A stretch of 64,000 bases of DNA from assembly GCF_900114215.1 (NCBI RefSeq), contig NZ_FOSG01000001.1:124001-188000 (forward strand), in the 5' to 3' direction. Source of the DNA: Streptomyces mangrovi (GTDB lineage: Bacteria; Actinomycetota; Actinomycetes; Streptomycetales; Streptomycetaceae). Positions 1 to 10,908 of the stretch are shown piece after piece (position 1 is the stretch's first letter; every line of letters starts with the position of its first letter). A program made the position numbers and the translations under genes. The notes below the pieces were generated by a model, which worked only from the letters and a program-made list of their open reading frames with translations, did not search any database and was not told where the DNA came from.

Positions 1-719
1 CGCAGGAGGAGGGCCGGGCGCGGCGGGAGGCGGCGCACGAGGGTGCGGCCCGGGCGCGGCGGGAGGCGGACGAGGCCGCGGAGGCGCTGCTGGGGCGGGC
101 CCGGGAGCGGGCCGGGGAGCTGCTGGCGAAGGCGCGTGCGGAGGCCGGGGAGCTGGTGGAGGCCGGCGGGCGCGAGCTGCGGGAGATGGCCGAGCGCTGT
201 GAGGCGCTGCTGCGGGAGCAGGAGGGGAAGCAGGCGGCGGAGGCCGGGGAGCTGGAGGCGGGGCTGGCCGCGCGCGAGTCGGCGGTTGAGGAGCGGGTCG
301 CGGAGCTGTCCGGGCGGGGCGAGGCGGTCCTGGAGCGGGCGCGGCGTGAGGCGGCCGGGGCGGAGGAGGACGCGCGGCGGCTCCAGGCGGAGGCCGAGGA
401 GCGGGCGGCGGAGCTGCTGGCGCGGGCGCGGCTGCGGCAGGAGCGTGTGGAGCGGGAGACGGAGCGGATCGTGCGGGCGCACGAGCAGCGGCGGGAGGCG
501 GTGCGGCAGCACATGGCGCATGTGCGCGCGAGTCTGGCGGCGATCACCGGGCGCGGCCCGGACGGCGCGGAGGGCGCGGACGGCCCGGAGGGCGCGGAGG
601 GCGCGGAGGCCGCGGGCGGTCCGGAGGCCGCGGGCGGCGCAGGGGGTGCGGGCGGTTCCGGGAGCCCCGGCGGCACGGGCGGCGCGACGGTGCCGGGCCA
701 GGGGGCACCGGCGGAATGA
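1..719 (+). CDS. C-terminal part of an Ala/Glu/Arg-rich coiled-coil protein (5' end outside window)
   Basis: The frame is open from the first complete codon (base 3) to a TGA at 717-719, so the gene starts upstream of the window. The visible part is about 238 residues. The first ~175 are almost entirely A, E, R, L and Q with long helical, heptad-like patterning, as in the coiled-coil proteins often annotated as cellulose-binding or DivIVA-like in Streptomyces. The last ~50 residues switch abruptly to a Gly-rich tail of short G-x-x steps (GPDGAEGADG, GGAGGAGGSG). No catalytic motif or membrane segment is visible. A cytoskeletal or polarity role is possible by analogy with Scy/FilP-type coiled coils, but that is inference. 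The reading frame is supported by GC-rich third positions and by a 198-bp gap before glmU. Confidence 0.75.
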   Translation, partial: QEEGRARREAAHEGAARARREADEAAEALLGRARERAGELLAKARAEAGELVEAGGRELREMAERCEALLREQEGKQAAEAGELEAGLAARESAVEERVAELSGRGEAVLERARREAAGAEEDARRLQAEAEERAAELLARARLRQERVERETERIVRAHEQRREAVRQHMAHVRASLAAITGRGPDGAEGADGPEGAEGAEAAGGPEAAGGAGGAGGSGSPGGTGGATVPGQGAPAE

Positions 720-917
720 CCGGGTCCCCCCGGGTATCCTGCGGATGACACCACACCTTCCCGCGCGGTTTCGCCGCGGTCCCTCCCGTGAACCGGCGGT
801 GGCCGCCGGGTGTGCGGGAGTGGTCCTTCGGGTGGGTTCCGTGTCGGTCCGGCAGCCTGTCCCGTCATCCGTCCACAAGACGTCCGAAGTTCCGTCCCGA
901 AGCCGAAGGGCACACCC

Positions 918-2384
918 GTGAGCGCCAACCGCCCGGCAGCCGTCGTCGTCCTCGCAGCGGGTGAGGGCACCCGCATGAAGTCCGCCAGGCCCAAGGTCCT
1001 GCACGACATCTGCGGGCGGTCGCTCGTGGGTCATGTGGTGGCCGCCTCCCGTGAGCTGGATCCCGAGGAGCTGGTGGTGGTCGTCGGCCACGGCCGCGAG
1101 CAGGTCACCGAGCATCTGGCGGCGCTGGACGCGAAGGCGCGCACGGCGGTGCAGGCCGAGCGGCGGGGCACCGGGCACGCGGTGCGCACGGCGCTTGAGG
1201 CGCTGGCGGCCGACGGGGTGCTCCCGTCGGGGACGGTGGTGGTCGTCTGCGGTGACACTCCGCTGCTGACCGGCGAGACGCTGTCGGACCTGGCCGGGGC
1301 GCATGCCGGGCAGGGCAACGCGGTGACGGTGCTGTCGGCCGAGGTGCCGGACGCGACCGGTTACGGGCGGATCGTGCGCGCGGGGGACGGCGCGGTGACG
1401 GCGATCGTGGAGCACAAGGACGCCACCGAGGAGCAGCGGGCTGTCCGGGAGATCAACTCGGGGGTCTTCGCGTTCGACGGGCGGCTGCTGGCCGAGGCGC
1501 TGGGCCGGATCGGCACGGACAACAGCCAGGGCGAGGAGTACCTGACGGACGTGCTGGGGATTCTGCGCGCCCAGGGGCACCGGGTGGGCGCGTGTGTGGC
1601 GGGCGACCACCGGGAGATCGTCGGGATCAACAACCGGGTGCAGCTGGCCGAGGCGCGCAGGCTGCTGAACGAGCGGCTGCTTCGGCGGGCGATGCTGGCC
1701 GGTGTGACGGTGGTGGATCCGGCGTCGACGTGGCTGGACGTGACGGTGACGTACGAGCCGGACGCGCTGGTGCACCCGGGTACGCAGCTGCTGGGTTCCA
1801 CGCGGCTGGGCGCGGGCTGCGAGGTCGGGCCGAACTGCCGGCTGGCGGACACCGTCGTCGGCGAGGGCGCGGTGGTGACCAACGCGGTGACGGATTCGGC
1901 GGAGATCGGCCCGGGCGCGTCGGTGGGCCCGTACGCGTATCTGCGGCCCGGGACGCGGCTGGGGCCGAAGTCGAAGGCCGGCACGTATGTGGAGATGAAG
2001 AACGCCGAGGTGGGCGAGGGCACGAAGGTGCCGCACCTGTCGTACGTGGGTGACGCGACGATCGGCGAGCACTCGAACATCGGCGCCGCGAGCGTGTTCG
2101 TGAACTACGACGGGGTGAACAAGCACCACACCACGATCGGCTCGCACTGCCGGACGGGGTCGGACAACATGTTCGTGGCTCCCGTCACGGTCGGGGACGG
2201 GGCGTACACCGCCGCCGGGTCCGTGATCACCAAGGATGTGCCGCCCGGTTCGCTGGCCGTCGCGCGCGGCCAGCAGCGCAACATCGCCGGCTGGGTGGCC
2301 CGTAAGCGTCCCGGGAGCGCGGCCGCGCAGGCGGCCCGGGCCGCCGCCCAGGAGGGCGGCGACGGTCCCGTGACCCGGGGATGA
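918..2384 (+). CDS. glmU: Bifunctional UDP-N-acetylglucosamine pyrophosphorylase / glucosamine-1-phosphate N-acetyltransferase
   Basis: GlmU acetylates glucosamine-1-phosphate and then couples it to UTP, giving the UDP-GlcNAc used for peptidoglycan and teichoic acid synthesis in the cytosol. The N-terminal half carries the nucleotidyltransferase signature LAAGEGTRMKS (about residues 12-22) followed by RPKVLH. The C-terminal half has the imperfect hexapeptide repeats of a left-handed beta helix, including the KSKAGTYVEMKNAEVGEG stretch and the NYDGVNKHHT loop near the acetyl-CoA site. The GTG at 918 is chosen because it puts the signature at the usual distance from the N-terminus and has a purine-rich GAAGGG upstream; an upstream in-frame start would add 36 atypical residues. 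The length of 488 aa is normal for Streptomyces, with a short Ala-rich tail. The next gene, prs, follows after 90 bp in the same direction. Confidence 0.97.
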   Translation: MSANRPAAVVVLAAGEGTRMKSARPKVLHDICGRSLVGHVVAASRELDPEELVVVVGHGREQVTEHLAALDAKARTAVQAERRGTGHAVRTALEALAADGVLPSGTVVVVCGDTPLLTGETLSDLAGAHAGQGNAVTVLSAEVPDATGYGRIVRAGDGAVTAIVEHKDATEEQRAVREINSGVFAFDGRLLAEALGRIGTDNSQGEEYLTDVLGILRAQGHRVGACVAGDHREIVGINNRVQLAEARRLLNERLLRRAMLAGVTVVDPASTWLDVTVTYEPDALVHPGTQLLGSTRLGAGCEVGPNCRLADTVVGEGAVVTNAVTDSAEIGPGASVGPYAYLRPGTRLGPKSKAGTYVEMKNAEVGEGTKVPHLSYVGDATIGEHSNIGAASVFVNYDGVNKHHTTIGSHCRTGSDNMFVAPVTVGDGAYTAAGSVITKDVPPGSLAVARGQQRNIAGWVARKRPGSAAAQAARAAAQEGGDGPVTRG

Positions 2385-2474
2385 CCTGGCGGAAGTGCGC
2401 CGGCCAGGGCGTACCGTGAGAAGCGCACACCGTGGTGCGCCCCGACGAATCGATGCTCGCAAGGAGATTGTGTT

Positions 2475-3452
2475 GTGACCGGGATCAAGACGACCGGCCA
2501 GAAGAAGATGATGTTCTTCTCGGGCCGCGCCCACCCCAGTCTGGCGGAGGAGGTCGCGGGGCAGCTCGGTGTCGGCGTGGTCCCGACGAAGGCGTTCGAC
2601 TTCGCCAACGGCGAGATCTACGTGCGCTTCCAGGAGTCCGCCCGTGGCGCCGACTGCTTCCTGATGCAGAGCCACACCGCTCCGATCAACAAGTGGATCA
2701 TGGAGCAGCTGATCATGGTGGACGCGCTCAAGCGGGCCTCGGCCCGGAGCATCACCGTGATCGTGCCGTTCTACGGTTACGCGCGGCAGGACAAGAAGCA
2801 CCGCGGCCGTGAGCCGATCTCGGCGCGGCTGATCGCCGATCTGCTCAAGACGGCCGGCGCCGACCGGATCCTCACCATCGATCTGCACACCGACCAGATC
2901 CAGGGCTTCTTCGACGGCCCCGTCGACCACCTGTTCGCGCTGCCGGTGCTGACGGACTACGTGGGCGGCAAGGTGGACCGTTCCAAGCTGACGGTGGTCT
3001 CGCCGGACGCGGGCCGGGTGCGGGTCGCCGACCGCTGGTGCGACCGGCTGGGCGCGCCGCTGGCGATCGTGCACAAGCGCCGCGACCCGGACGTGGCGAA
3101 CCAGGTGACCGTCCACGAGGTCGTCGGCGATGTGCGGGGCCGGGTGTGTGTGCTGGTGGACGACATGGTCGACACCGGCGGCACGATCTGCGCGGCCGCC
3201 GACGCGCTGTACGCCAACGGCGCCGAGGACGTGATCGTGGCGGCCACGCACGGTGTGCTGTCCGGCCCGGCGGCGGACCGGCTGAAGAACTCCAGGGTGA
3301 GCGAGTTCATCTTCACCGACACCCTGCCGACGCCGAGCGAGGTGGACGTCGACAAGATCACGGTGCTGTCGATGGCGCCGACGATCGCCCGCGCGGTGCG
3401 CGAGGTGTTCGAGGACGGCTCGGTGACGAGCCTCTTCGACGAGCAGGCGTAA
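2475..3452 (+). CDS. prs: Ribose-phosphate pyrophosphokinase (PRPP synthetase)
   Basis: The enzyme transfers pyrophosphate from ATP to ribose-5-phosphate to make PRPP for purine, pyrimidine, histidine, tryptophan and NAD synthesis. The flexible catalytic loop is visible as RQDKKHRGREPIS (about residues 105-117), and the PRPP-binding motif as DDMVDTGGT (about residues 229-237). The length of 325 aa matches the class I bacterial enzyme. The GTG start at 2475 is preceded by AAGGAG at 2461-2466, eight bases away. The gene follows glmU by 90 bp, an arrangement common in bacteria that links nucleotide-sugar and PRPP supply. A perfect hairpin directly after the stop codon ends the unit. Confidence 0.97.
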   Translation: MTGIKTTGQKKMMFFSGRAHPSLAEEVAGQLGVGVVPTKAFDFANGEIYVRFQESARGADCFLMQSHTAPINKWIMEQLIMVDALKRASARSITVIVPFYGYARQDKKHRGREPISARLIADLLKTAGADRILTIDLHTDQIQGFFDGPVDHLFALPVLTDYVGGKVDRSKLTVVSPDAGRVRVADRWCDRLGAPLAIVHKRRDPDVANQVTVHEVVGDVRGRVCVLVDDMVDTGGTICAAADALYANGAEDVIVAATHGVLSGPAADRLKNSRVSEFIFTDTLPTPSEVDVDKITVLSMAPTIARAVREVFEDGSVTSLFDEQA

Positions 3453-3457
3453 CGGTT

Positions 3458-3505
3458 CGGCGGGGGCGCCGTACCGGGCAGGTGCCCGGTACGGCGCCCC
3501 CGCCG
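3458..3505 (+). terminator. Strong hairpin terminator after prs
   Basis: A perfect 23-bp stem (3458-3480 pairing with 3483-3505) with a 2-nt loop starts five bases after the prs stop codon. There is no U-run, which is usual for high-GC actinobacterial terminators. Confidence 0.85.
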
Positions 3506-3676
3506 TGTCCGCTCCCGCTTTCCCGGGGCGGTAGACTCGTGGAGTTGCTCGGCGAGGGAGTCGTGCCCGCAGTGGCACGGTGATCCGTTATCGACGCGCT
3601 CTTCGCAGCAGGTCAGTCGTGGCCGAGTAGCTCTGGCAACCGCCACAGAACCGACTTGAGAGACGAGGAGTGCGTC

Positions 3677-4267
3677 ATGGCTGACGTCAAGATCTCCGCC
3701 GAGGTCCGCAAGGAGTTCGGCAAGGGTGCGTCCCGCAGGCTCCGCCGCGAGGACAAGGTCCCCGGTGTCATCTACGGGCACGGCGGTGAGCCGGTCCACG
3801 TGGCCCTTCCCGGCTACGACCTGATGATGGCCCTGAAGAACTCGAACGTGCTGATCACGCTGGACGTCGAGGGCCGCCAGGAGCTGGTGATCCCCAAGGC
3901 CGTGCAGCGTGAGGCGATCCGCGGCTTCCTGGTCCACATCGACCTCCTGGTCGTCAAGCGCGGCGAGCAGGTCACCGTCGAGATCCCGGTGCACACCGAG
4001 GGCGAGCTGGCCCCGGGCCAGTTCCTGCTGGAGCACGTGCTGAACACGCTGCCGGTGGAGGCCGAGGCCACCCACATCCCGGAGTCCGTGACCGTCTCCA
4101 TCCAGGGTCTGGCCGCCGGCGACTCCGTCCTGGCCAAGGACATCCCGCTGCCGAAGGGCTCCTCGCTGGCCGTCGAGGAGGACACCGTCGTCCTCAACGT
4201 GCTGGCCGCGCAGGCCGCCGAGGCCACTGAGGGCGAGGGTGCCGAGGGCGAGGGCGCCGCGGAGTGA
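3677..4267 (+). CDS. rplY: 50S ribosomal protein L25 / general stress protein CTC
   Basis: This is the long, two-domain form of L25 (TL5/CTC type), which binds 5S rRNA in the large subunit. The N-terminal domain has the conserved start ADVKISAEVRKEFGKGASRR and the VPGVIYGHG turn. The C-terminal domain carries the EIPVHTEGE and VTVSIQGLAAGDSV strands. The protein is 196 aa and ends in an acidic Ala/Glu/Gly tail, common in actinobacterial L25. The ATG at 3677 has ACGAGGAG six bases upstream; an upstream in-frame ATG at 3656 lacks a good site. It precedes pth, the classical rplY-pth pairing, but hairpins on both sides suggest it is transcribed on its own. Confidence 0.96.
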   Translation: MADVKISAEVRKEFGKGASRRLRREDKVPGVIYGHGGEPVHVALPGYDLMMALKNSNVLITLDVEGRQELVIPKAVQREAIRGFLVHIDLLVVKRGEQVTVEIPVHTEGELAPGQFLLEHVLNTLPVEAEATHIPESVTVSIQGLAAGDSVLAKDIPLPKGSSLAVEEDTVVLNVLAAQAAEATEGEGAEGEGAAE

Positions 4268-4294
4268 TCCGCGGGGTTCGCCCCCTCTTTTCTC

Positions 4295-4333
4295 CGGCCG
4301 CCGGCCCGCGCCGTGGGCGCGGGCCGGCGGCCG
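4295..4333 (+). terminator. Hairpin terminator after rplY
   Basis: An 18-bp perfect stem (4295-4312 with 4316-4333) has a 3-nt loop and lies 28 bases after the rplY stop. A short T-rich stretch (CTCTTTTCT) lies before it. Confidence 0.8.
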
Positions 4334-4386
4334 TGGTGCCTTCCCCGTAGGTCTTGCTGTAGGTCCGCTGTAGGAGAGAGACGACG

Positions 4387-4977
4387 ATGAGCGACGCCGA
4401 CGCCCCCTGGCTGGTGGTGGGCCTGGGCAATCCCGGTCCGGAGTACGCGGCGAACCGGCACAACGTGGGGTTCATGGTCGCCGAGCTGCTGGCCGGGCGG
4501 ATCGGGGGGAAGTTCAAGGCGCACCGCTCCCGGGCACAGGTGCTGGAGGGCCGGCTGGGCGCTCCGGGCGCCGGGAGCCGCCGGGTGGTGCTGGCCAAGC
4601 CGATGTCGTACATGAACCTCTCGGGCGGCCCGGTCACCGCGCTGCGCGACTTCTACAAGGTGCCGCTGGAGCATCTGGTCGTGGTCCACGACGAGCTGGA
4701 CATCGACTACGGGGTGCTGCGGCTGAAGAAGGGCGGCGGCGACAACGGCCACAACGGGCTGAAGTCGCTCACCAAGTCCCTCGGTCCCGGCTACCACCGG
4801 GTGCGTTTCGGCATCGGCCGCCCGCCGGGCCGGATGCCGGTGGCCGACTTCGTGCTGAAGGACTTCTCCTCCGCCGAGCGCAAGGAGCTCGACTACTTCG
4901 TGGACCGGGCCGCGGACGCCGTGGAGTGCCTGCTGGTGGACGGTCTGGAGCGGGCGCAGGGCACGTACAACTCGTGA
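4387..4977 (+). CDS. pth: Peptidyl-tRNA hydrolase
   Basis: Pth releases peptides from peptidyl-tRNAs dropped by ribosomes. Family hallmarks are all present: [18 protein letters not shown] near the N-terminus with the catalytic His at about residue 24, [21 protein letters not shown] with the conserved Asp, and [12 protein letters not shown]. The length of 196 aa is typical. The ATG at 4387 follows a TAGGAGAGAG purine stretch. The stop codon lies inside the first unit of an 11-bp tandem repeat. Confidence 0.97.
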   Translation: MSDADAPWLVVGLGNPGPEYAANRHNVGFMVAELLAGRIGGKFKAHRSRAQVLEGRLGAPGAGSRRVVLAKPMSYMNLSGGPVTALRDFYKVPLEHLVVVHDELDIDYGVLRLKKGGGDNGHNGLKSLTKSLGPGYHRVRFGIGRPPGRMPVADFVLKDFSSAERKELDYFVDRAADAVECLLVDGLERAQGTYNS

Positions 4978-5019
4978 GCCGGGCCTGAGCCGGGCCTGAG
5001 CCGGGCCTGAGCCGGGCCT
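4976..5019 (+). repeat. Four perfect 11-bp tandem repeats after pth
   Basis: The unit GAGCCGGGCCT occurs four times without mismatch. The first copy begins inside the pth stop codon region, and a fifth copy is degenerate. It is probably a slippage product; no function is evident. Confidence 0.9.
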
Positions 5020-5109
5020 CAGCCGTACCCGGGCCGCGCGGGGCCCTGCGGCGTACGCCGGGGGCGCGCGGAGGTTGACCGTCCGCTTCCCGTGCCCCAG
5101 GATCCCGCC

Positions 5110-5673
5110 ATGTCTCCTGGGTTCCCGAGCACCTCCGCCAGGCGCGGCCCCGCGCGCCGGGCCGGTGAGAGCGCGTACGGCCTGCTGCTGCTGGCGCGGG
5201 CGGCGCTGATGGGCGTGGTCGCGGCGGTGCTGGTGATGGCCGGTGTGTGGGTCTCCCTCGACGGGACGCGGCAGGCGGTGGCCGAACGCGGCGCGGTGCG
5301 GGGGACGATGACCGTCGCCGAGTGCGACGGGTGGACGTGCACGGGGCCGTTCGCCCCGGAGGGCGGCGGCGAGGGTGCGCGGGCGGAGGTCGCCGTCGAG
5401 GCGCCGGTGTCGTACGAGGCCGGTGAGCGGCTCCCGGTGGCGCTGTGGCCCGGCCGGGAGGGCTCGGACGGGCCTGACGGGCCTGACGGGCCTGACGGAG
5501 CCGGGGTGGTGCGCACCGGTACCGCCGGTGTGCTCTACGCGTGGCTGCCGCTGGCGGGCGCGCTGGTGCTGGCCTCGCCGGTGGTCGGGGGCGGCCTGGG
5601 CATGCGGCGCACCGCGTGGGGGGCCGGGCTGCTGGGGGTCGCGCTGATGGGGGCGGCGTTCGTGCTGCTGTGA
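5110..5673 (+). CDS. Small membrane protein of unknown function
   Basis: The protein is 187 aa and not assigned to a named family. A hydrophobic segment at about residues 25-45 (LLLLARAALMGVVAAVLVMA) is followed by an extracytoplasmic domain with two cysteines (ECDGWTC). After an acidic DGPDGPDG repeat come two further hydrophobic segments (LPLAGALVLASPVVGG and GLLGVALMGAAFVLL). It has the form of a polytopic protein with one outer loop that could hold a disulphide. The ATG at 5110 is chosen over an in-frame start at 5092 because of the AGGA eight bases upstream and the better N-terminus. Nothing nearby fixes its role. Confidence 0.75.
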   Translation: MSPGFPSTSARRGPARRAGESAYGLLLLARAALMGVVAAVLVMAGVWVSLDGTRQAVAERGAVRGTMTVAECDGWTCTGPFAPEGGGEGARAEVAVEAPVSYEAGERLPVALWPGREGSDGPDGPDGPDGAGVVRTGTAGVLYAWLPLAGALVLASPVVGGGLGMRRTAWGAGLLGVALMGAAFVLL

Positions 5674-5706
5674 GTTGCGTTTCCCGGCGGGCTACCCACC
5701 TCTAAG

Positions 5707-5743
5707 CATTTTGATCTTGATATTGATCTGATTGTTACACAAC
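5707..5743 (+). promoter_or_regulatory. AT-rich hexamer repeat upstream of the LAETG protein gene
   Basis: In a region otherwise above 70% G+C there is a 37-bp AT-rich island. It contains TTGATC (5711-5716), TTGATA (5717-5722) and TTGATC (5723-5728) in exact 6-bp register, followed by TGATTG. It lies about 140 bp upstream of the start codon at 5884. It is a candidate regulator-binding site or unusual promoter. No regulator is assigned. Confidence 0.5.
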
Positions 5744-5883
5744 ACCCTCTGGGGCAGAGGTGGCACATGGGGACAGATGCGACGTATCGCGCTTGACCGG
5801 TTCCATGCGGCGGGAAAAGCTACGGCCACCCCCCTCATTCCCCACACGTCCCAGATGTCCCCCGCCACCAAAGGTGGTAGTTC

Positions 5884-6690
5884 ATGCGCATTCCCACTTC
5901 CACGCGTGCGGCAGCCGTGGCCGCGGCGGCCTGCATGGCGCTGGCCCCGGCCGCCCCCGCTTTCGCGACGGGATCCTCCTCCCCCGAGCTGCGTCAGCCG
6001 CTGCCCATCACCGCGGCCGAGTTCGAGAAGGGCGAGTGCCCCGAGATCATCCCGGACGACAAGGACGGCTGGCACTTCGTCCTGCCGGCCCGCGGCAAGG
6101 AGAAGCCCGAGTTCGTCGAACTCACGGTCACCTTCGAGCCCGGCGGCACCCAGACGATCACCGAGTTCGACGTCTTCGGCAAGCCGCTCGGTAAGCACGC
6201 CTACGTAGCCTCCGAGCCCGGGGCGAAGCTCGTCGCCGCCGAGGCCGAGGTCAAGGGTGGAGACCTCGACGAGTTCAACCTGTCCCACACCTGCCCCGCC
6301 ACCGACACCACCGGCGGCACCACGGGTGAGACCACCGGTGAGACGACCGGTGAGACGACCGAGGGCACCACCGGCGAGAGCACCGAGGGCACCTCCGAGG
6401 GCACCGCGGGCGAGACCACCGAGGGCACCACCGGTGAGACCACCGAGGGCGCCGCGGGCGGCGAGGAGACCACCGGCGGCACCGAGGGTTCCACCGGCGA
6501 TGGCTCGACCGGAGAGGCCACCGAGGGCGTCGCCGGCGGCGAGGAGCCGGGCGAGTCGACGGGCGAGGGCGGCAACCTGGCCGAGACCGGTTCCGAGGCC
6601 CCCGTCGCCGCGCTCGCGGCTGCCGCCGCGGCACTGCTGGGCGCCGGCTCGTACCTGGTGATGCGCCGCCGCAAGGCCACCCAGGGCTGA
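5884..6690 (+). CDS. Sortase-anchored cell-wall protein (LAETG motif)
   Basis: The protein is 268 aa with a signal peptide at residues 1-29 (cleavage after AFA). A globular domain of ~105 residues with two cysteines follows. Next comes a low-complexity stalk of ETTGETTG / EGTTGE repeats (about residues 140-225). The sorting signal is LAETG, then a hydrophobic segment and the basic tail RRRKATQG. LAXTG is the motif used by actinobacterial class E sortases, so the mature protein should be covalently linked to peptidoglycan. The Thr/Glu/Gly stalk would carry the domain through the wall. The N-terminal domain is not recognised. A ribosome-binding AGGTGG lies just before the ATG. No sortase gene is adjacent; the sortase at 59.8 kb is far away and of another class. 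Confidence 0.85.
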   Translation: MRIPTSTRAAAVAAAACMALAPAAPAFATGSSSPELRQPLPITAAEFEKGECPEIIPDDKDGWHFVLPARGKEKPEFVELTVTFEPGGTQTITEFDVFGKPLGKHAYVASEPGAKLVAAEAEVKGGDLDEFNLSHTCPATDTTGGTTGETTGETTGETTEGTTGESTEGTSEGTAGETTEGTTGETTEGAAGGEETTGGTEGSTGDGSTGEATEGVAGGEEPGESTGEGGNLAETGSEAPVAALAAAAAALLGAGSYLVMRRRKATQG

Positions 6691-6733
6691 TCCCCGAGGG
6701 GCCTGCGCGAGGCGCACGGCCGCAGACAGGAGG

Positions 6734-6767
6734 AAGGGTCCCTCTCCCGGGCGGGAGAGGGACCCTT
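6734..6767. terminator. Bidirectional hairpin between the LAETG gene and ppc
   Basis: A perfect 16-bp stem (6734-6749 with 6752-6767) with a 2-nt loop sits between the convergent genes and can serve both. Confidence 0.85.
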
Positions 6768-6821
6768 CGCCGTTCACACGCTCATCCGCGTCCCCAGGAC
6801 ACGGGCGGCGCGCGGCGCGCC

Positions 6822-9677
<2,856 letters not shown>

Positions 9678-9820
9678 AGGTGCGGCTCCTTGCGGCGATG
9701 CTTCTGGCAGGTCACGGACCGCGTTGTCCGACGACTCCCAGGATAGGCCGCCGCCGGAGTGCGTGGATCATCCAGTCCACCATGCGGCCCTCTTGCCCTG
9801 GCACTCACGGCTGCCATACT

Positions 9821-9847
9821 TACGATTGCGTAGGTTACGGGACCGTA
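9821..9847. promoter_or_regulatory. Double TACG-N4-CGTA operator upstream of the desaturase gene
   Basis: Two palindromes of identical form lie side by side: TACGATTGCGTA (9821-9832) and TACGGGACCGTA (9836-9847, extendable by one matching base pair on each side). Their centres are 15 bp apart. The outer flanks also match each other as TACTTACG and CGTAAGTA. The site is 43 bp before the desaturase start. The TetR regulator encoded just downstream is the obvious candidate ligand; that is inference from context. Confidence 0.65.
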
Positions 9848-9890
9848 AGTAACGCACCCCCCGTCCCCCAGCTTCAAACGAGAGCGATCT

Positions 9891-10901
9891 ATGACGATCA
9901 GTCCCGACGTGCTTCGCACGAAATCCCAGGACACAGCAGGCACTGCGAAATCCGCCGCGGCGTCCGGGGAACCGCTCCCCTCCGCCACGCTCGGCGGCGA
10001 GCGGCGCCGTTCCGTGGAGCAGATCACCCTTCTGCTGTTCATCACCGTCCCCTTCGTCGCCCTGGTGGCCGCGGTTCCGCTCGCCTGGGGCTGGGGGGTG
10101 AGCTGGCTGGACCTCGGACTGCTGGCCGGCATGTACTTCCTGGGCTGCCACGGCATCACCATCGGCTTCCACCGCTACTTCACCCACGGCGCGTTCAAGG
10201 CGAAGAAGCCGCTGCGCGTCGCGCTGGCGATCGCCGGGTCGATGGCCGTGGAGGGCCCGCTGGTGCGGTGGGTCGCCGACCACCGCAAACACCACAGGTA
10301 CTCCGACGCCGAGGGCGACCCGCACTCCCCCTGGCGCTACGGCGAGACCGTCCCCGCCCTGCTCAAGGGCCTGTGGTGGGCCCATGTGGGCTGGATGTTC
10401 GACGAGGAGCAGACGCCGCAGCACAAGTACGCCCCGGATCTGATCAAGGACCCGGTCATCCGCCGTGTCTCCCGCCAGTTCGTGCTGTGGACGGCCGTGT
10501 CGCTGGCCATCCCGCCGGTGGTCGGCGGGCTGGTCACGATGAGCTGGCAGGGCGCGCTGACCGCGTTCTTCTGGGGCTCGCTGGTGCGGGTGGCGCTGCT
10601 GCACCACGTCACCTGGTCGATCAACTCCATCTGCCATGCGGTGGGCAAGCGCCCGTTCAAGTCGCGTGACCGCTCGGGCAACGTGTGGTGGCTGGCGGTG
10701 CTCTCCTGCGGGGAGTCCTGGCACAACCTGCACCACGCGGACCCGACCTGCGCCCGGCACGGTGTGCTGAAGGGCCAGATCGACTCCAGCGCCCGGCTGA
10801 TCCGCTGGTTCGAGAAGGCCGGCTGGGCGTACGACGTGCGCTGGCCGTCGAGGAAGCGGATCGACGGCCGCCGCCGGGAGGAGGCCGCCGAAGCGGCATG
10901 A
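9891..10901 (+). CDS. Membrane fatty-acyl desaturase (delta-9 / stearoyl-CoA type)
   Basis: This integral-membrane di-iron desaturase inserts a double bond into acyl chains and so controls membrane fluidity. All three histidine boxes are visible: HRYFTH (about residues 93-98), HRKHH (about 131-135) and HNLHH (about 278-282). Hydrophobic pairs flank them, for example LLLFITVPFVALVAAVPLAW near residue 45. The length of 336 aa fits the acyl-CoA desaturase branch related to mycobacterial DesA3. The ATG at 9891 opens the frame 43 bp after a paired palindrome. The TetR gene begins 7 bp after the stop, so the two form a small operon. Confidence 0.93.
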   Translation: MTISPDVLRTKSQDTAGTAKSAAASGEPLPSATLGGERRRSVEQITLLLFITVPFVALVAAVPLAWGWGVSWLDLGLLAGMYFLGCHGITIGFHRYFTHGAFKAKKPLRVALAIAGSMAVEGPLVRWVADHRKHHRYSDAEGDPHSPWRYGETVPALLKGLWWAHVGWMFDEEQTPQHKYAPDLIKDPVIRRVSRQFVLWTAVSLAIPPVVGGLVTMSWQGALTAFFWGSLVRVALLHHVTWSINSICHAVGKRPFKSRDRSGNVWWLAVLSCGESWHNLHHADPTCARHGVLKGQIDSSARLIRWFEKAGWAYDVRWPSRKRIDGRRREEAAEAA

Positions 10902-10908
10902 TGGAGGA

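Noticed and set aside
3453..3676. tRNA gene between prs and rplY
   Set aside because: No cloverleaf or T-arm sequence is present; the region is explained by the 23-bp terminator and the rplY leader.
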